A stretch of 64,000 nt of DNA from Bacteroidota bacterium (GTDB taxonomy: Bacteria > Bacteroidota > Bacteroidia > Cytophagales > Cyclobacteriaceae), in assembly GCA_018267285.1 (NCBI GenBank), contig JAFDYU010000002.1, positions 62,001 through 126,000 of the forward strand, given 5' to 3'. The position numbers were made by a program, and so were the translations under genes. Below are positions 26,074 through 37,000 of this stretch, piece by piece. The stretch's first letter is position 1; each line of letters begins with the position of its first letter. The notes beneath the pieces were generated by a model. That model had not been told where the DNA came from. It saw only the letters and a program-made list of their open reading frames with translations, and did no database searches.

Positions 26074-26874
26074 TTACGCGTATTCTTCTTCCAGGTTTTC
26101 CTCTTTGGAAATGGAACTGGCGTGTGCGATATCCAACATGCCAAAGCCCTTGTGCGAAAAATGACCTAGGCCGTTTTCGTAAATGAACTGTTGCACCGGC
26201 TGTGGTGCGTACAAGGTAAATGGGAAAGTATAACCGCGCACTTCGTATTTCACATCGGCATCGTACAACGGATAGATGCGGGCAAATTTTTTATGTGAGG
26301 TCTGAATTTTATTGAGATATTCCCGATCGGCCACCAGCTGAAACTTGTAAAAATTAGTGAGCTTCTCAGAGTCGTATCGTCCGCTCGCCTCCATTCGTGT
26401 CATGGTATTTTCATATAGCAAATCCGAAAACTCGTCAAGCTCCGGAGAAATAAAACGTTTGCTGTACTCATCGTTGAAGGCCGCTTGTATCAATACAATG
26501 GGAGAAATACATAAATACTTTACGGTTTCGCCCACCGTAACGCTTTCTTCCGGTTCGTGCGATTCGGGGGTTAATTGCAAGTTGCCGATCACCAATTCTT
26601 TTTGAGAAAATAATACAGAGATAAAATACTCAATAAATTCTTTGCTGGAAGAAGAGAATACCAGTGTAACCCGCGATGAATAAAAATGTAGCCCTTTACG
26701 GCTGATTTTTATCTGGCCCTTTAGCCCTGAAAAGTTGTATTGATTGAAATTAGAATACTCGGCTTTTCCACCTGCCATCACCAAACCTTTAATGGTTTGC
26801 GCCAACAAAAACTGATGATGGAATGGCACGTACGCGCCACGGTTTTTCAGGGAAAAAACAATCCTGATTCTCAC
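26074..26874 (-). CDS. cas6: Orphan Cas6-type CRISPR RNA endoribonuclease
   Basis: A 266-residue protein with a GTG start. The N-terminal RAMP ferredoxin-like fold (MRIRIVFSLKNRGAYVPFHHQFLLAQTIKGLV) has candidate catalytic His19/His20. The glycine-rich loop near the C-terminus, NGLGHFSHKGFGML (about 230-243), is the Cas6 hallmark. Cas6 cuts CRISPR precursor RNA at each repeat. No other cas gene and no repeat array lies in the window; both neighbours are housekeeping genes. Solitary cas6 genes away from arrays occur in Bacteroidota. It either serves a distant array or has another RNA target; this cannot be told here. Confidence 0.8.
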   Translation of the reverse strand: MRIRIVFSLKNRGAYVPFHHQFLLAQTIKGLVMAGGKAEYSNFNQYNFSGLKGQIKISRKGLHFYSSRVTLVFSSSSKEFIEYFISVLFSQKELVIGNLQLTPESHEPEESVTVGETVKYLCISPIVLIQAAFNDEYSKRFISPELDEFSDLLYENTMTRMEASGRYDSEKLTNFYKFQLVADREYLNKIQTSHKKFARIYPLYDADVKYEVRGYTFPFTLYAPQPVQQFIYENGLGHFSHKGFGMLDIAHASSISKEENLEEEYA

Positions 26875-27006
26875 ACCTTTGCCTTTTGGGGTAAAAAAAT
26901 TACAACTAAGTCAACCCCGCCTTAAAAATCATTTGAGCGGACAGCTAAAGTACTAAAAATCAAGCAAATGAGGCTTTTCTTGTAAAGAATTATTTATGCT
27001 TTGTGG

Positions 27007-28104
27007 CTAAACATTGAAACGGAAATGCATCACATCGCCATCTTCAACCACATATTCTTTGCCTTCCACGGCCAAACGCCCAGCATCGCGGCAGCCCGAT
27101 TCTGACTTATATTTCTGATAATCAGGTATTTTGATTACCTCGGCACGGATAAACCCTTTCTCAAAATCGGTATGAATAACCCCGGCTGCCTGGGGCGCTT
27201 TCCACCCCTTGTGAATTGTCCAGGCGCGAACCTCTTTTTCGCCAGCAGTAAAATAAGTGATGAGGTTTAGCAGGTGGTAGGCCGCATGAATCAATCGGCT
27301 CAGACCCGATTCGGTCAACCCATATTCCTCTAAAAATACCTGTCGGTCGGCTTCGTTATCGAGTTCTGCAATTTGCGCTTCTATTGCCGCACACACCATC
27401 ACCACCTCTGCGCCTTCATTCTTAACTAAATCTCTGAGAGACTCTACATATTTATTGCCCGTATGGATCGACTTCTCATCCACGTTAGCTACGTATATAA
27501 CGGGTTTATCGGTAAGCAATTGCAAATCTTCTATTGCCTTTCTCTCTTCGGCATCGGTTGCTACCGTGCGAGCGTTCTTCCCGGCCAACAAAGCTTCTTT
27601 AAACTGGATCAAGGTTGCTAGCTCTTTTTTTGCCTTGGCATCGCCACTTTTTGCCGTTCGTTCTACTTTACTGATTTTCTTCTCTACCGATTCCAAATCT
27701 TTCAGTTGAAGCTCGGTGTCGATAATTTCTTTATCCCCGATAGGGTCAACCTTACCCGCTACGTGAATGATGTTGTCATTGTCAAAACACCGCACCACAT
27801 GTGCAATGGCATCTACTTCACGAATGTTGGCCAAAAACTGATTGCCCAACCCTTCTCCCTTACTTGCACCTTTTACCAATCCGGCAATATCTACAAACTC
27901 GAACGTAGTGGGTATTACCTTTTGCGGATTGACCAACCCTTCTAAAATCTTGAGCCGGGGGTCGGGCACCGAAATCACACCCACATTGGGTTCTATGGTA
28001 CAAAATGGAAAATTGGCAGCCTCTGCTTTATTATTGGAGATAGCATTGAACAAAGTTGATTTGCCTACATTGGGCAGGCCTACAATACCGCACTTTAAAC
28101 CCAT
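27007..28104 (-). CDS. ychF: Ribosome-binding ATPase YchF (OLA1 family)
   Basis: A 365-residue Obg-related P-loop NTPase. The G1 motif GLPNVGKST is at residues 9-17, with [19 protein letters not shown] (G3 and switch) and VIYVANVDE near the ATP-specific NxxE position. A TGS domain occupies the C-terminal 85 residues ([38 protein letters not shown]). Length is standard. A 100-base gap to the upstream DUF3276 gene contains a terminator, so the two are separate units. Confidence 0.97.
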   Translation of the reverse strand: MGLKCGIVGLPNVGKSTLFNAISNNKAEAANFPFCTIEPNVGVISVPDPRLKILEGLVNPQKVIPTTFEFVDIAGLVKGASKGEGLGNQFLANIREVDAIAHVVRCFDNDNIIHVAGKVDPIGDKEIIDTELQLKDLESVEKKISKVERTAKSGDAKAKKELATLIQFKEALLAGKNARTVATDAEERKAIEDLQLLTDKPVIYVANVDEKSIHTGNKYVESLRDLVKNEGAEVVMVCAAIEAQIAELDNEADRQVFLEEYGLTESGLSRLIHAAYHLLNLITYFTAGEKEVRAWTIHKGWKAPQAAGVIHTDFEKGFIRAEVIKIPDYQKYKSESGCRDAGRLAVEGKEYVVEDGDVMHFRFNV

Positions 28105-28150
28105 GAATTATTTTTTTTGAGGCGCAAAGATAACGCGAAGGGGTAAAAAG

Positions 28151-28176
28151 AAAAATCCTGCCTTGAGGGCAGGAAA
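28151..28176 (-). terminator. Rho-independent terminator after the DUF3276 gene
   Basis: On the minus strand TCCTGCC-N5-GGCAGGA forms a 7-bp GC-rich stem followed by TTTTTCTTTTT. It sits between the DUF3276 stop and the ychF start, both on the minus strand. Confidence 0.7.
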
Positions 28177-28204
28177 TTTCCAGTTTAGGTATAGGTAAAA
28201 AATC

Positions 28205-28567
28205 TTAGTCCCAACGGAGTTCGGTGTTGTTGTGTTTGGCGGTAGCCACCACTTCTTTATCCTCGTTGTCGTGATGGTGTTCGAAAGACGAAAAGTCAAC
28301 ACCCGGCATCAATTCATTTTTAACATGATTCAAGGTATTGTTCAACGCCTCAACAAATCGGTTAAAATCTTCTTTGTACAAAAAGATTTTATGTTTTTCG
28401 TAGGTAAATCCCTCATTGTCTTTGTTGAATTTCTTTTTGCTTTCCGTGATCGTCACGTAAAAGTCGTTAGCACGAGTTGACTTCACATCAAAGAAATAGG
28501 TACGCTTGCCTGCCTTTACCTTTTCAGAGTATATTTCGTCCCTCCCATTTGTCTTATTCTCTTCCAC
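28205..28567 (-). CDS. DUF3276 / PUR-family nucleic-acid-binding protein
   Basis: A 120-residue protein with the bacterial PUR-repeat pattern: EIYSEKVKAGKRTYFFDVKSTRANDFYVTITESKK, then KHKIFLYKEDFNRFVEALN. The C-terminal 35 residues are acidic, His-rich and probably disordered. PUR proteins bind single-stranded DNA or RNA; the Bacteroidota DUF3276 members are small and widespread, with little known about their function. It is divergent from the DUF58 gene. Confidence 0.88.
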   Translation of the reverse strand: MEENKTNGRDEIYSEKVKAGKRTYFFDVKSTRANDFYVTITESKKKFNKDNEGFTYEKHKIFLYKEDFNRFVEALNNTLNHVKNELMPGVDFSSFEHHHDNEDKEVVATAKHNNTELRWD

Positions 28568-28636
28568 AGGTCAGTTATTTAGTTTAGTTTTAGTCTTTAG
28601 GTATTTCGAAGGTACTATTTTAATCTTTTTTTACAA

Positions 28637-29542
28637 ATGGTGTCGATAAACTTTGAGGAGGTTAGGCGCGCGGGGGGGCTTGAATTAATTGCCCGCCAGT
28701 TGGTTGAAGGGTTCATTACAGGCTTGCACAAGTCGCCTTACCACGGTTTTTCTGTAGAATTTGCAGAACATCGGCTCTACAACGAAGGCCAAAGCACACG
28801 CCATATCGACTGGAAAGTATTTGCCCGAACCGATCGGCTATATACCCGGCAGTACGAAGAAGAGACTAATCTTCGGTGCCTGATCGTTTTAGATGGTTCT
28901 TCCTCCATGTATTACCCCCAACCGGAAATGGGCAAAATGAAGTTTAGCGTATATGCTGCTTCCGCCCTTGCTTACCTGCTCACACACCAACGGGATGCCG
29001 TAGGCCTGGCTTCGTTTTCAGACCGCCTCGATGAGTTAACCACCGTAAAATCTACTCCGGCACACCTCGACAAAATATTTAAGCTGTTGGAACAAAAGCT
29101 GACTCTTCCCACGCTGCAAAAAGCAACGAAGATTACCGAGGTGCTCCATACCTTGGCCGAAAAAATTCACAAACGTTCTCTCGTGGTGATCTTCAGCGAT
29201 ATGTTTGAAGGCGAAGATCAAGATGAAATTTTCAAAGCCCTTCAACATTTAAAACATAACCGACACGAAGTTTTACTCTTTCACGTAACCGATCACGATA
29301 CGGAGTTAGCGTTCACGTTTGAAGAACGGCCTTATGAATTTATTGACTTGGAAAATGGTGAGAGAATAAAATTAAACCCGGGTGAAGTGAAAGAAAAATT
29401 TGTGAAGCAGTTAAGCCAGGTACACAACGAACTAAAAATGAAGTGCAACCAACTGAAAATAGATTTCATTTCGGCAAATGCAAAGACCAGCTATTTTGAG
29501 GTGCTGCAAGCGTATTTAATAAAGCGGGCGAAGATGAGGTAG
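28637..29542 (+). CDS. DUF58 domain protein (MoxR-associated, vWA-like)
   Basis: A 301-residue cytoplasmic protein with the DUF58 core HRLYNEGQSTRHIDWKVFARTDRLYTRQYEEETNLRCLIVLDGSSSM; the DGSSSM stretch looks like a vWA MIDAS site. Family members act with MoxR AAA+ ATPases in envelope stress or metal-insertion processes. No moxR or batA-type gene lies on either side in this window, so it appears detached from the usual cluster. Convergent with the ferredoxin gene. Confidence 0.88.
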   Translation: MVSINFEEVRRAGGLELIARQLVEGFITGLHKSPYHGFSVEFAEHRLYNEGQSTRHIDWKVFARTDRLYTRQYEEETNLRCLIVLDGSSSMYYPQPEMGKMKFSVYAASALAYLLTHQRDAVGLASFSDRLDELTTVKSTPAHLDKIFKLLEQKLTLPTLQKATKITEVLHTLAEKIHKRSLVVIFSDMFEGEDQDEIFKALQHLKHNRHEVLLFHVTDHDTELAFTFEERPYEFIDLENGERIKLNPGEVKEKFVKQLSQVHNELKMKCNQLKIDFISANAKTSYFEVLQAYLIKRAKMR

Positions 29543-29623
29543 ATAGATTAAGATATAAGTGAGATGTATAACCGTTTTACAAAATCATTCTCATGTCGCA
29601 GACCTCAATACTTCATAGCTATT

Positions 29624-29980
29624 TTAAGCCAATTCTTCGTTATGCAGATAGGCCTTTCTGGCCATCAGTACTTCTTTCGTCTCCACGTGGTCGGGGTCGG
29701 GCACACAACAATCTACCGGGCAAACAGCCGCACATTGGGGCTCTTCGTGAAATCCGGTGCACTCGGTACATTTGGCTGAAACAATAAAGTAAAATTCGTT
29801 GGAAACCGGGGGCTGCAATTGATTTGCATCCGTTAAGGAGCCATCATCTTGCTTCACTTCCGTAAGCTTAGTGCCTCCCGCCCACGTCCACTCACGGCCT
29901 CCCTCATAAATGGCCGTGTTGGGGCACTCGGGCTCACAAGCCCCACAATTGATGCATTCTTCTGTAATTTTTATGGCCAT
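29624..29980 (-). CDS. 2x[4Fe-4S] ferredoxin
   Basis: A 118-residue electron-transfer protein with CINCGACEPECP (first cluster, residues 9-20) and CTECTGFHEEPQCAAVCP (second, spaced C-x2-C-x8-C-x3-CP). The insertion of eight residues in the second motif is typical of YfhL/Alv-type 8Fe ferredoxins, which have very low potentials. It is divergent from the LuxC-like reductase gene and may supply electrons to an as yet unknown partner. Confidence 0.95.
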   Translation of the reverse strand: MAIKITEECINCGACEPECPNTAIYEGGREWTWAGGTKLTEVKQDDGSLTDANQLQPPVSNEFYFIVSAKCTECTGFHEEPQCAAVCPVDCCVPDPDHVETKEVLMARKAYLHNEELA

Positions 29981-30005
29981 GGCCGCGCTTTCAATAAATT
30001 TACCG

Positions 30006-30037
30006 CAAAAATACGGTAAGTGTGTTTATCGTACAAA
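30006..30037 (-). promoter_or_regulatory. Promoter of the ferredoxin gene
   Basis: On the minus strand TTTG (30037-30034), a 20-base spacer, and TATTTTTG (30013-30006). This is a near-ideal -33/-7 pair. An inverted repeat TACCG...CGGTA brackets the -7 element (30001-30018) and could be an operator. Confidence 0.6.
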
Positions 30038-30068
30038 AAACTTAATCGGCAGTTCAAAGGTTCACTCG

Positions 30069-31079
30069 ATGACAATAAAAAAAAGGATAGCAGCGTTTCA
30101 CCAGCTCGGTGAAAAGATAGGGGCTCTTTCGGCTGAAGACAAAGCGTTTTTGTTTCAAGAAACCGCCAACGAAAACCCCTGGTTTACTTCCGATAATATT
30201 CAACTTGCTTTGGATGGGATTGCCTTCTTTTTAAACTATGACGCGCTTGAAAAATGGTGTGGCAAGTACACGTTTAGAGAAACTGTTTCAAAGAAAATCG
30301 GGATAGCCATGGCGGGTAATATTCCGTTGGTTGGTTTTCATGATTTTTTATGTGTGTTGTTATCTAACCATCAGCTCGTGGCCAAATTAAGCTCGAACGA
30401 TTCGGTGCTGATGAAATTCATAGCCAAGACTTTGATAGAAATTGAAAAGGATTTTGAAAACCGGATTCATTTCGAAGAACGGTTGAAAAACGTAGATGCG
30501 GTAATAGCCACGGGCAGCGACAATACATCGCGCTATTTCGAATACTACTTCCGAAATACGCCACACATCATCCGCAAAAACCGAACTTCGTGTGCCGTGA
30601 TTTTAGGTGAAGAAGCCCCCAATGAATTTGAATTACTTGGAAGAGACATTTTCACTTATTTCGGGCTAGGCTGCCGCAATGTTTCTAAGATTTTTGTTCC
30701 GGAAAATTTTGATTTTACTCCTCTTTTAAAAAACTGGGAGAACTATCAACCCATTATCCATCACCACAAATACGCCAACAACTACGATTATCAAAAATCA
30801 ATACTGCTCATTAACCAGATTCCCTTTTACGATTCCGGTTTTGTGTTGCTTACACCCAATACTAACCTGGTCTCCCCTATCTCAACCGTGTATTACGAAA
30901 CGTACTCAGACCTAAACGATCTCGATTCAAAAATAAATCAACAGCACGATAAAATTCAATGTATCGTATCGGCAAGAGCCTGGTACAAGCAAAGCTTTCC
31001 GTTTGGCAAGGCACAACTTCCTGCCATAGATGATTATGCCGATGGTATCGACACCATGGATTTTCTCTCAAAAATTTAA
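30069..31079 (+). CDS. LuxC-like acyl-CoA reductase
   Basis: A 336-residue protein started at ATG 30069 ([17 protein letters not shown]). The frame is open from 29910, but that part is antisense to the ferredoxin start. It matches the acyl-CoA reductase/LuxC family: [33 protein letters not shown]-like nucleotide part ([13 protein letters not shown]) and Cys202 in [15 protein letters not shown] as the likely acyl-thioester nucleophile. It is shorter than luminescence LuxC (about 480 residues), and no lux genes are near. It would reduce an acyl-CoA or acyl thioester to the aldehyde. Its stop codon overlaps that of the convergent giant gene. Confidence 0.82.
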   Translation: MTIKKRIAAFHQLGEKIGALSAEDKAFLFQETANENPWFTSDNIQLALDGIAFFLNYDALEKWCGKYTFRETVSKKIGIAMAGNIPLVGFHDFLCVLLSNHQLVAKLSSNDSVLMKFIAKTLIEIEKDFENRIHFEERLKNVDAVIATGSDNTSRYFEYYFRNTPHIIRKNRTSCAVILGEEAPNEFELLGRDIFTYFGLGCRNVSKIFVPENFDFTPLLKNWENYQPIIHHHKYANNYDYQKSILLINQIPFYDSGFVLLTPNTNLVSPISTVYYETYSDLNDLDSKINQQHDKIQCIVSARAWYKQSFPFGKAQLPAIDDYADGIDTMDFLSKI

Positions 31080-34000
31080 TTGGTAGACGGATGCAATAAT
31101 TCAACCCAGCCCGTGTAGGTTTTCCCACCCGCATTTAAGGTGTAATAATAAATACCATCCGACTCGGAGCCTCCGTTCCACACCACGGTGGTAATCCCGT
31201 CAACACCAAGTTTCAATTCGCTTGATCGGTACACTTCCTTACCCCATCGATTTGAAATGACCACACTTGAATTGCTGGGCAGATTAAGGATTTCAAAGGT
31301 GTCGTTTTTATTGTCGTTGTTTGGCGTGAATATGTTAGGAATAAACAATTCACGATTGTAATCAATACTTAAATCGTACGTCTTCTCGCAACCCAACGTA
31401 TCTCGCAAGTAGAGGCGGTAGTCACCGGCATACAACCCGGTGGCGTTATACTCAATATTATTGTCTTGGTTATTTCGTGTAGCTGTAACCCAAGTGGAGT
31501 CAAACACATTCATGTTCGTCTGGCCGGCACGCTTGGGCTCCAGCAAATGAAGCATGATTTGGTACGATGGCTCTTGGCTTTCGCTGATGGCAATCAACAT
31601 CGAACCTGTGGGGAGATTTGTTTGTGAAAATTTCCGCGTAACAAAAAGTGTATCCAGATTTGCCGCAGGTCCATCTACGGTAAAGTTTTTAAAAGCAGAT
31701 GAAATCGGGTTTGTACATCCGGTCGATGCCGATTGGTCTTGAAATAAATGTACCTGGTAGCTGCCTTTTTCAATACCCGTCATCATAACGGTATCTAAGG
31801 CCTGTAGTTGAGAGATCGTTCCGCTCTGAACTACATTGCCCGAGTTAATGATTTCATAGTTGTAAGCTACCGCAAGCGAACCCTTAATACCAAATACATT
31901 AATCGTTCCTTTATCATTACTGTCGAAGCAAACAAAATTATTGGCTGCATAGCTAAAGTCGACTGCAAAAGGCCCTCCGCTTACGGCAACTAATTGGCGC
32001 GTAGGGCAAAGTGCTCCGGTTGGTTTAGCTACCACATAGTAATTTCCTTGCGACAGGCCGAGGAAGGGAGGAACTACAGTATTGCCATTTGAGTTCACAT
32101 TTTGGAAAACAAGAGGATCATTAGTTGGATCCGTGGTGATCCCCACATCAAAATTTCCGGCTTGTGTAATAGTAACTGTAACCGTGCCATTTGTGCCTGT
32201 ACCTGTGCAGTCGGGAGATGTACTTTGTGCAGTGAAACTAACAAGTCCCGGGAAGTTTATGGTAAGCGGGAAATTCTTGGTGCAACTGTTTGAATCGATT
32301 ACGGTGAACGTATGGTTTCCTCCTGCGAGACTATCGAGAATTAAACTGGTGGTACCGTTGCCGTCAAACTGATAGGTGTATGGACCTGTGCCGCCCGTAA
32401 CCGAAGTAATTTGTATGGATCCGTCATTGTTTTTGCAAGACGCATCGGAGGTAGTTGATGATATCTGAATATCGGACACGGCATTGTTGATGGTAACCAT
32501 AACTTGTGCCGGGCATTGGTCTGTTGCATCGTCTCTCACAAGTATTGAGTAAGGTGTAACAGCAGGTGCCAGATTATTAACAACAACCGGTGAGGTGAAC
32601 GATACCCACGTTGTGCCTGCGTCCAAAGAATATTCGTACGGAGATGTTCCACCCGAATTAACCGTTAACGTAGCCTGTCCAACAGCCTGGTTAAAACATT
32701 TAGCATTTACAAACCCGGTAGCACTTGCTTGTACGTTGGTTTGTATCGGCAAACTGTAAGGAAGGGTGCACGTATTGCCGCTAACATCTTTTATGGTGTA
32801 TTGATATTTCAACGAAGGTGATAGGTTGCTAAAGGTAAACGGCCCAGGCCCTGCCAATGCCTGACTAAAGGTTTGTGATGTGTCGGAGAGGATAACTACA
32901 TAATTAGGCGAGCCACCCGATACGTTGATCGTAATAGTTCCGTCATCTTGCCCCGAGCATGTAGGCCTTGTATCGGTTGCAACAATAGTAAACGCTCCGC
33001 AATTTGTACCACCGCAGCTTCCGGCCGGATTAATGGTAATCACTACATCATCCGTGCTACTTGTACAACTGCCGTTACTGATCGTCCAACGCAGAGTGTA
33101 TGAATTACCGGATGCACCAGTAAATCCTGAAGTAGGACTTGAAACATTTGAAATAGTTCCGCCTGTGCCGCTAACTATGGTCCAGGTGCCCGTGCCAACT
33201 GAGGGTGTATTACCCGCTAACGCAACACTTGTACTGCATCCGGATTGATCTGCTCCGGCAGCAGCAATGGTAGGTGTTTGAGAAAACGCTATTTGCACAT
33301 CGTCTGTACTTGGTGTACAACCGCCAACTGTGCTGATCGTCCAACGCAACACATAAACTGAGTCCGCAATTCCGGTAAATCCTGAAACTGGATTGGTGAC
33401 ATCGGCAAACGAACCTCCGGTTCCACTAACCACAGTCCAAGCTCCGGTTCCAACAATTGGAGTATTCGCAGCAAGTGTTGCCGAAGTACCACAGATATTC
33501 TGGTCAGGTCCGGCAGCCGAAGTTGTGGGTGTGTTGTTGTCAAATTGAATTTGAACGTCATCTGTGCTGGGTGTGCAGGATCCGTTGCTGATCGTCCAGC
33601 GCAATACATACGTTGTGCCTGCAGTTCCTGTGAATGTACTCGTAGGGTTATTTGCATCACCAAACAAGCCACCTGCCCCGCTAATGACACTCCATGCTCC
33701 GGTTCCCACTGTAGGGGCATTTGCTGCCAAGGTTGTTGGTCCACATGGGGTTTGGTCAACACCTGCATTGGAAGTAGTAGGAATTTGGTCTAAAGTTATG
33801 TTCACGCTATCTGCACTTGTTGTACACGTGCCGTTACTGATAGTCCAACGTAAAATATAAGCAACACCTTGTGTTCCGCTAAACGATGTGACCGGATCTG
33901 TTGCATCAACAAATGAACCTCCCGATCCGCTCACAATGCTCCAAAGACCCGTTCCAATAGTTGGTGTGTTTGCTGCAAGCGTTGAGCTCGTTCCACATAC

Positions 34001-37000
34001 CGACTGGTCCGTTCCAGCATTAGCTACGGTTGGGGCCTGATCAAATGTAATAATCACATCATCCGTACTGGCCGTACAACTTCCGTTGCTGATCGTCCAG
34101 CGTAACGTATACGCTGTTCCTTGAGTACCTGTAAAACCAGAAAGCGGGTCTGTGCTATTTGCTAGTGATCCGCCCGTTCCTGCTGTGATCGTCCATGCAC
34201 CCGTTCCAACTGTGGGTGCATTGGCTGCCAGCGTTGCGCTTGTTCCACAAAGAGTTTGGTCGGAACCTGCGTTGGCCGGAGTAGGGTTTTGATCAAATGT
34301 AATCACCACATCATCGGTACTAGGAGGACATGCACCACTCGTGATTGACCAACGTAAGGTATAGCTATTCCCCTGCACACCCGAAAATCCAGAAACCGGA
34401 TTGGATGCATCTACAAAAGAGCCCCCTGTACCACTAACGATGCTCCATCCACCCGTGCCTACCACAGGAGTATTTGCTGCTAGTGTAGCAGAAGTACCAC
34501 AAATATTTTGGTCGGGTCCTGCATTGGCTGGGGTAGGTGAATTATTATCAAAGGTTATGTCGACATCATCCGTGCTTGCCGTACACGCACCACTCGAAAT
34601 GGTCCAACGCAGCGTGTAGGTTGTACCCGGTGTTCCGGAAAACGTACTTGTTGGATTTGACACATCAAAAAAAGTACCGCCACTGCCAGTAATTATACTC
34701 CATGCTCCCGTTCCTACTACGGGTACATTGGCCGCCATTGTTGCCGGGCCGCAAACATTCTGATCCGATCCGGCCGCTGCGGTTGTCGGTGGTGCCGAAA
34801 CCGTAATCACCACATCATCTGTGCTGGCCGGGCAGCTTCCATTACTGATCGTCCAGCGCAAGGTAGCTGTACCCGTCACCAACCCGGTAACTCCGGAAGT
34901 AGGCGACCCTGCTGTTGTTATTGTAGCAGTACCGCTTACTACGGTCCATTGTCCTGTGCCTGTGGTGGGTGTGTTCCCTGCTAGTGATGTTGTGGTTACG
35001 TTACATAAAGCCTGATCTGCTCCTGCGTTTGCTGTTGTGGGCGCGTCATCAAAGGTGATAATGACATCGTCCGTACTTGCCGTGCAACTTCCGTTGCTTA
35101 TTGTCCAACGAAGGGTGTAGCTGTTTGCTGCTGTGCCGGTAAATGTTGAAGTGGGATCTGACAGGGTAGTTACGGTACCACCCACTCCGCTGATTATGCT
35201 CCACGCTCCTGTTCCTACGGTTGGTGTGTTTGCTGCCAGAGTTGCACTTGTTCCACAAATCGATTGGTCGGATCCTGCAGCAGCCGTTGTAGGAGCTTGA
35301 TCAAAAGTAATGGTTACATCATCAGTGCTTGGCGTACAGGCTCCATTGCTGATAGTCCAACGCAAAGTATACGTGCTGCCCACAGTTCCGGAGAAAGCAG
35401 AAGTTGGGCTTGTGGTTGTTGTGATCGAACCCCCTGTACCACTTACTATAGTCCAAATTCCTGAACCCGTTGCGGGTGTGTTGCCCGCAAGATTGGTGCT
35501 CGTTCCGCAGGCTGTTTGATCAGGCCCTGCATTAGCTGTTGTGGGGGGTGTACTAAAAATGATAATGACATCATCCGTACTTGCCAGACAAGCCCCGTTG
35601 CTGATAGTCCAGCGAAGAGTGTACGATGTACCCACCGTTCCAGTAAATGCCGATGTCGGGCTTGATGGCGTAGTCACCGATCCACCGGCACCAGAAATTA
35701 TGCTCCACAACCCTGTTCCGATAAGTGGTGTATTACCCTGAAGGTTTGTGCTTACACCGCAAACACCCTGATCAGCTCCTGCATTGGCCGGAGTAGGCGG
35801 GTCACTGACTGTAATAATGCCTGTAGCTGTCACATTACCACAGCCACCCGTGAGTGTTACTGTATAATTGAAAGTACCCGAAGCGGTTGGTGTACCACTG
35901 ATTGTAGCTACGTTCGTTGCCCAAGCTCCGTTCACGCCTGTCGGCAACCCGCTGAATGTAGCACCGGTAGCACCAGTTGTATTGTACGTAATATCTGTAA
36001 TTGCTGTATTAATGCATTGCGACTGATTGTCTGTGCCTAATGCTGAGCTTAGGGTTATTGTATTGTCGGGATTCACCGTGATCGTGCCCGTGGCGTTCAC
36101 GTTGCCGCAACCGCCCGTAAGCGGGATGCTGTAGTTGAACGTGCCTGGGGCCGTAGGTGTGCCGCTTATCGTGATGGTGTTTGCTGCCCAGTGTGCTGAT
36201 ACCCCTGAAGGCAAGCCGTTCGCCCCGGAAACTCCGTCATTGGAGATACCGGTCGCACCCGTGGTCGTGTGCGTGATCGCAGTCAGTGCTGTGTTCACGC
36301 AAAGGGTCGGAGTGGATGAAGCCACACTTACCGTGTTGCCGGGGGTTACGGTGATCGTGCCCGTGGCATTGACGTTGCCGCAACCGCCCGTAAGCGGGAT
36401 GCTGTAGTTGAACGTGCCTGAGGCCGTAGGTGTGCCGCTTATTGTGATGGTGTTCGCTGCCCACGATGCCGTTACCCCGGTGGGCAAACCCGTGGCTGCG
36501 CCTATCCCGGTTGCACCCGTGGTGGTATGCGTGATCGCGGTCAGTGCCGTGTTCACACAAAGGGTCGGGGTGGAGGAAGCTGCGCCTACCGTATTATCCG
36601 GGTTCACGGTGATCGTGCCCGTGGCATTGACGGTGCCACAGCCGCCCGTAAGCGGGATGCTGTAGTTGAACGTACCTGATGCTGTAGGTGTGCCGCTTAT
36701 CGTGATGGTGTTCGCTGCCCAGTGTGCTGATACCCCTGAAGGCAAGCCGTTCGCCCCGGAAACTCCGTCATTGGAGATGCCGGTCGCACCCGTGGTCGTG
36801 TGCGTGATCGCGGTCAGTGCTGTGTTCACGCAAAGGGTCGGGGTGGATGAAGCCACACCTACCGTGTTGCCGGGGGTTACGGTGATCGTGCCCGTGGCGT
36901 TCACGGTGCCGCAGCCGCCCGTAAGCGGGATGCTGTAGTTGAATATGCCCGTGGCTGTGGGTGTACCACTTATCGTGATGGTGTTCGCTGCCCACGATGC

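Noticed and set aside
29910-30068. Upstream extension of the acyl-CoA reductase frame
   Set aside because: It runs antisense through the ferredoxin start and its promoter; the family N-terminus starts at 30069.
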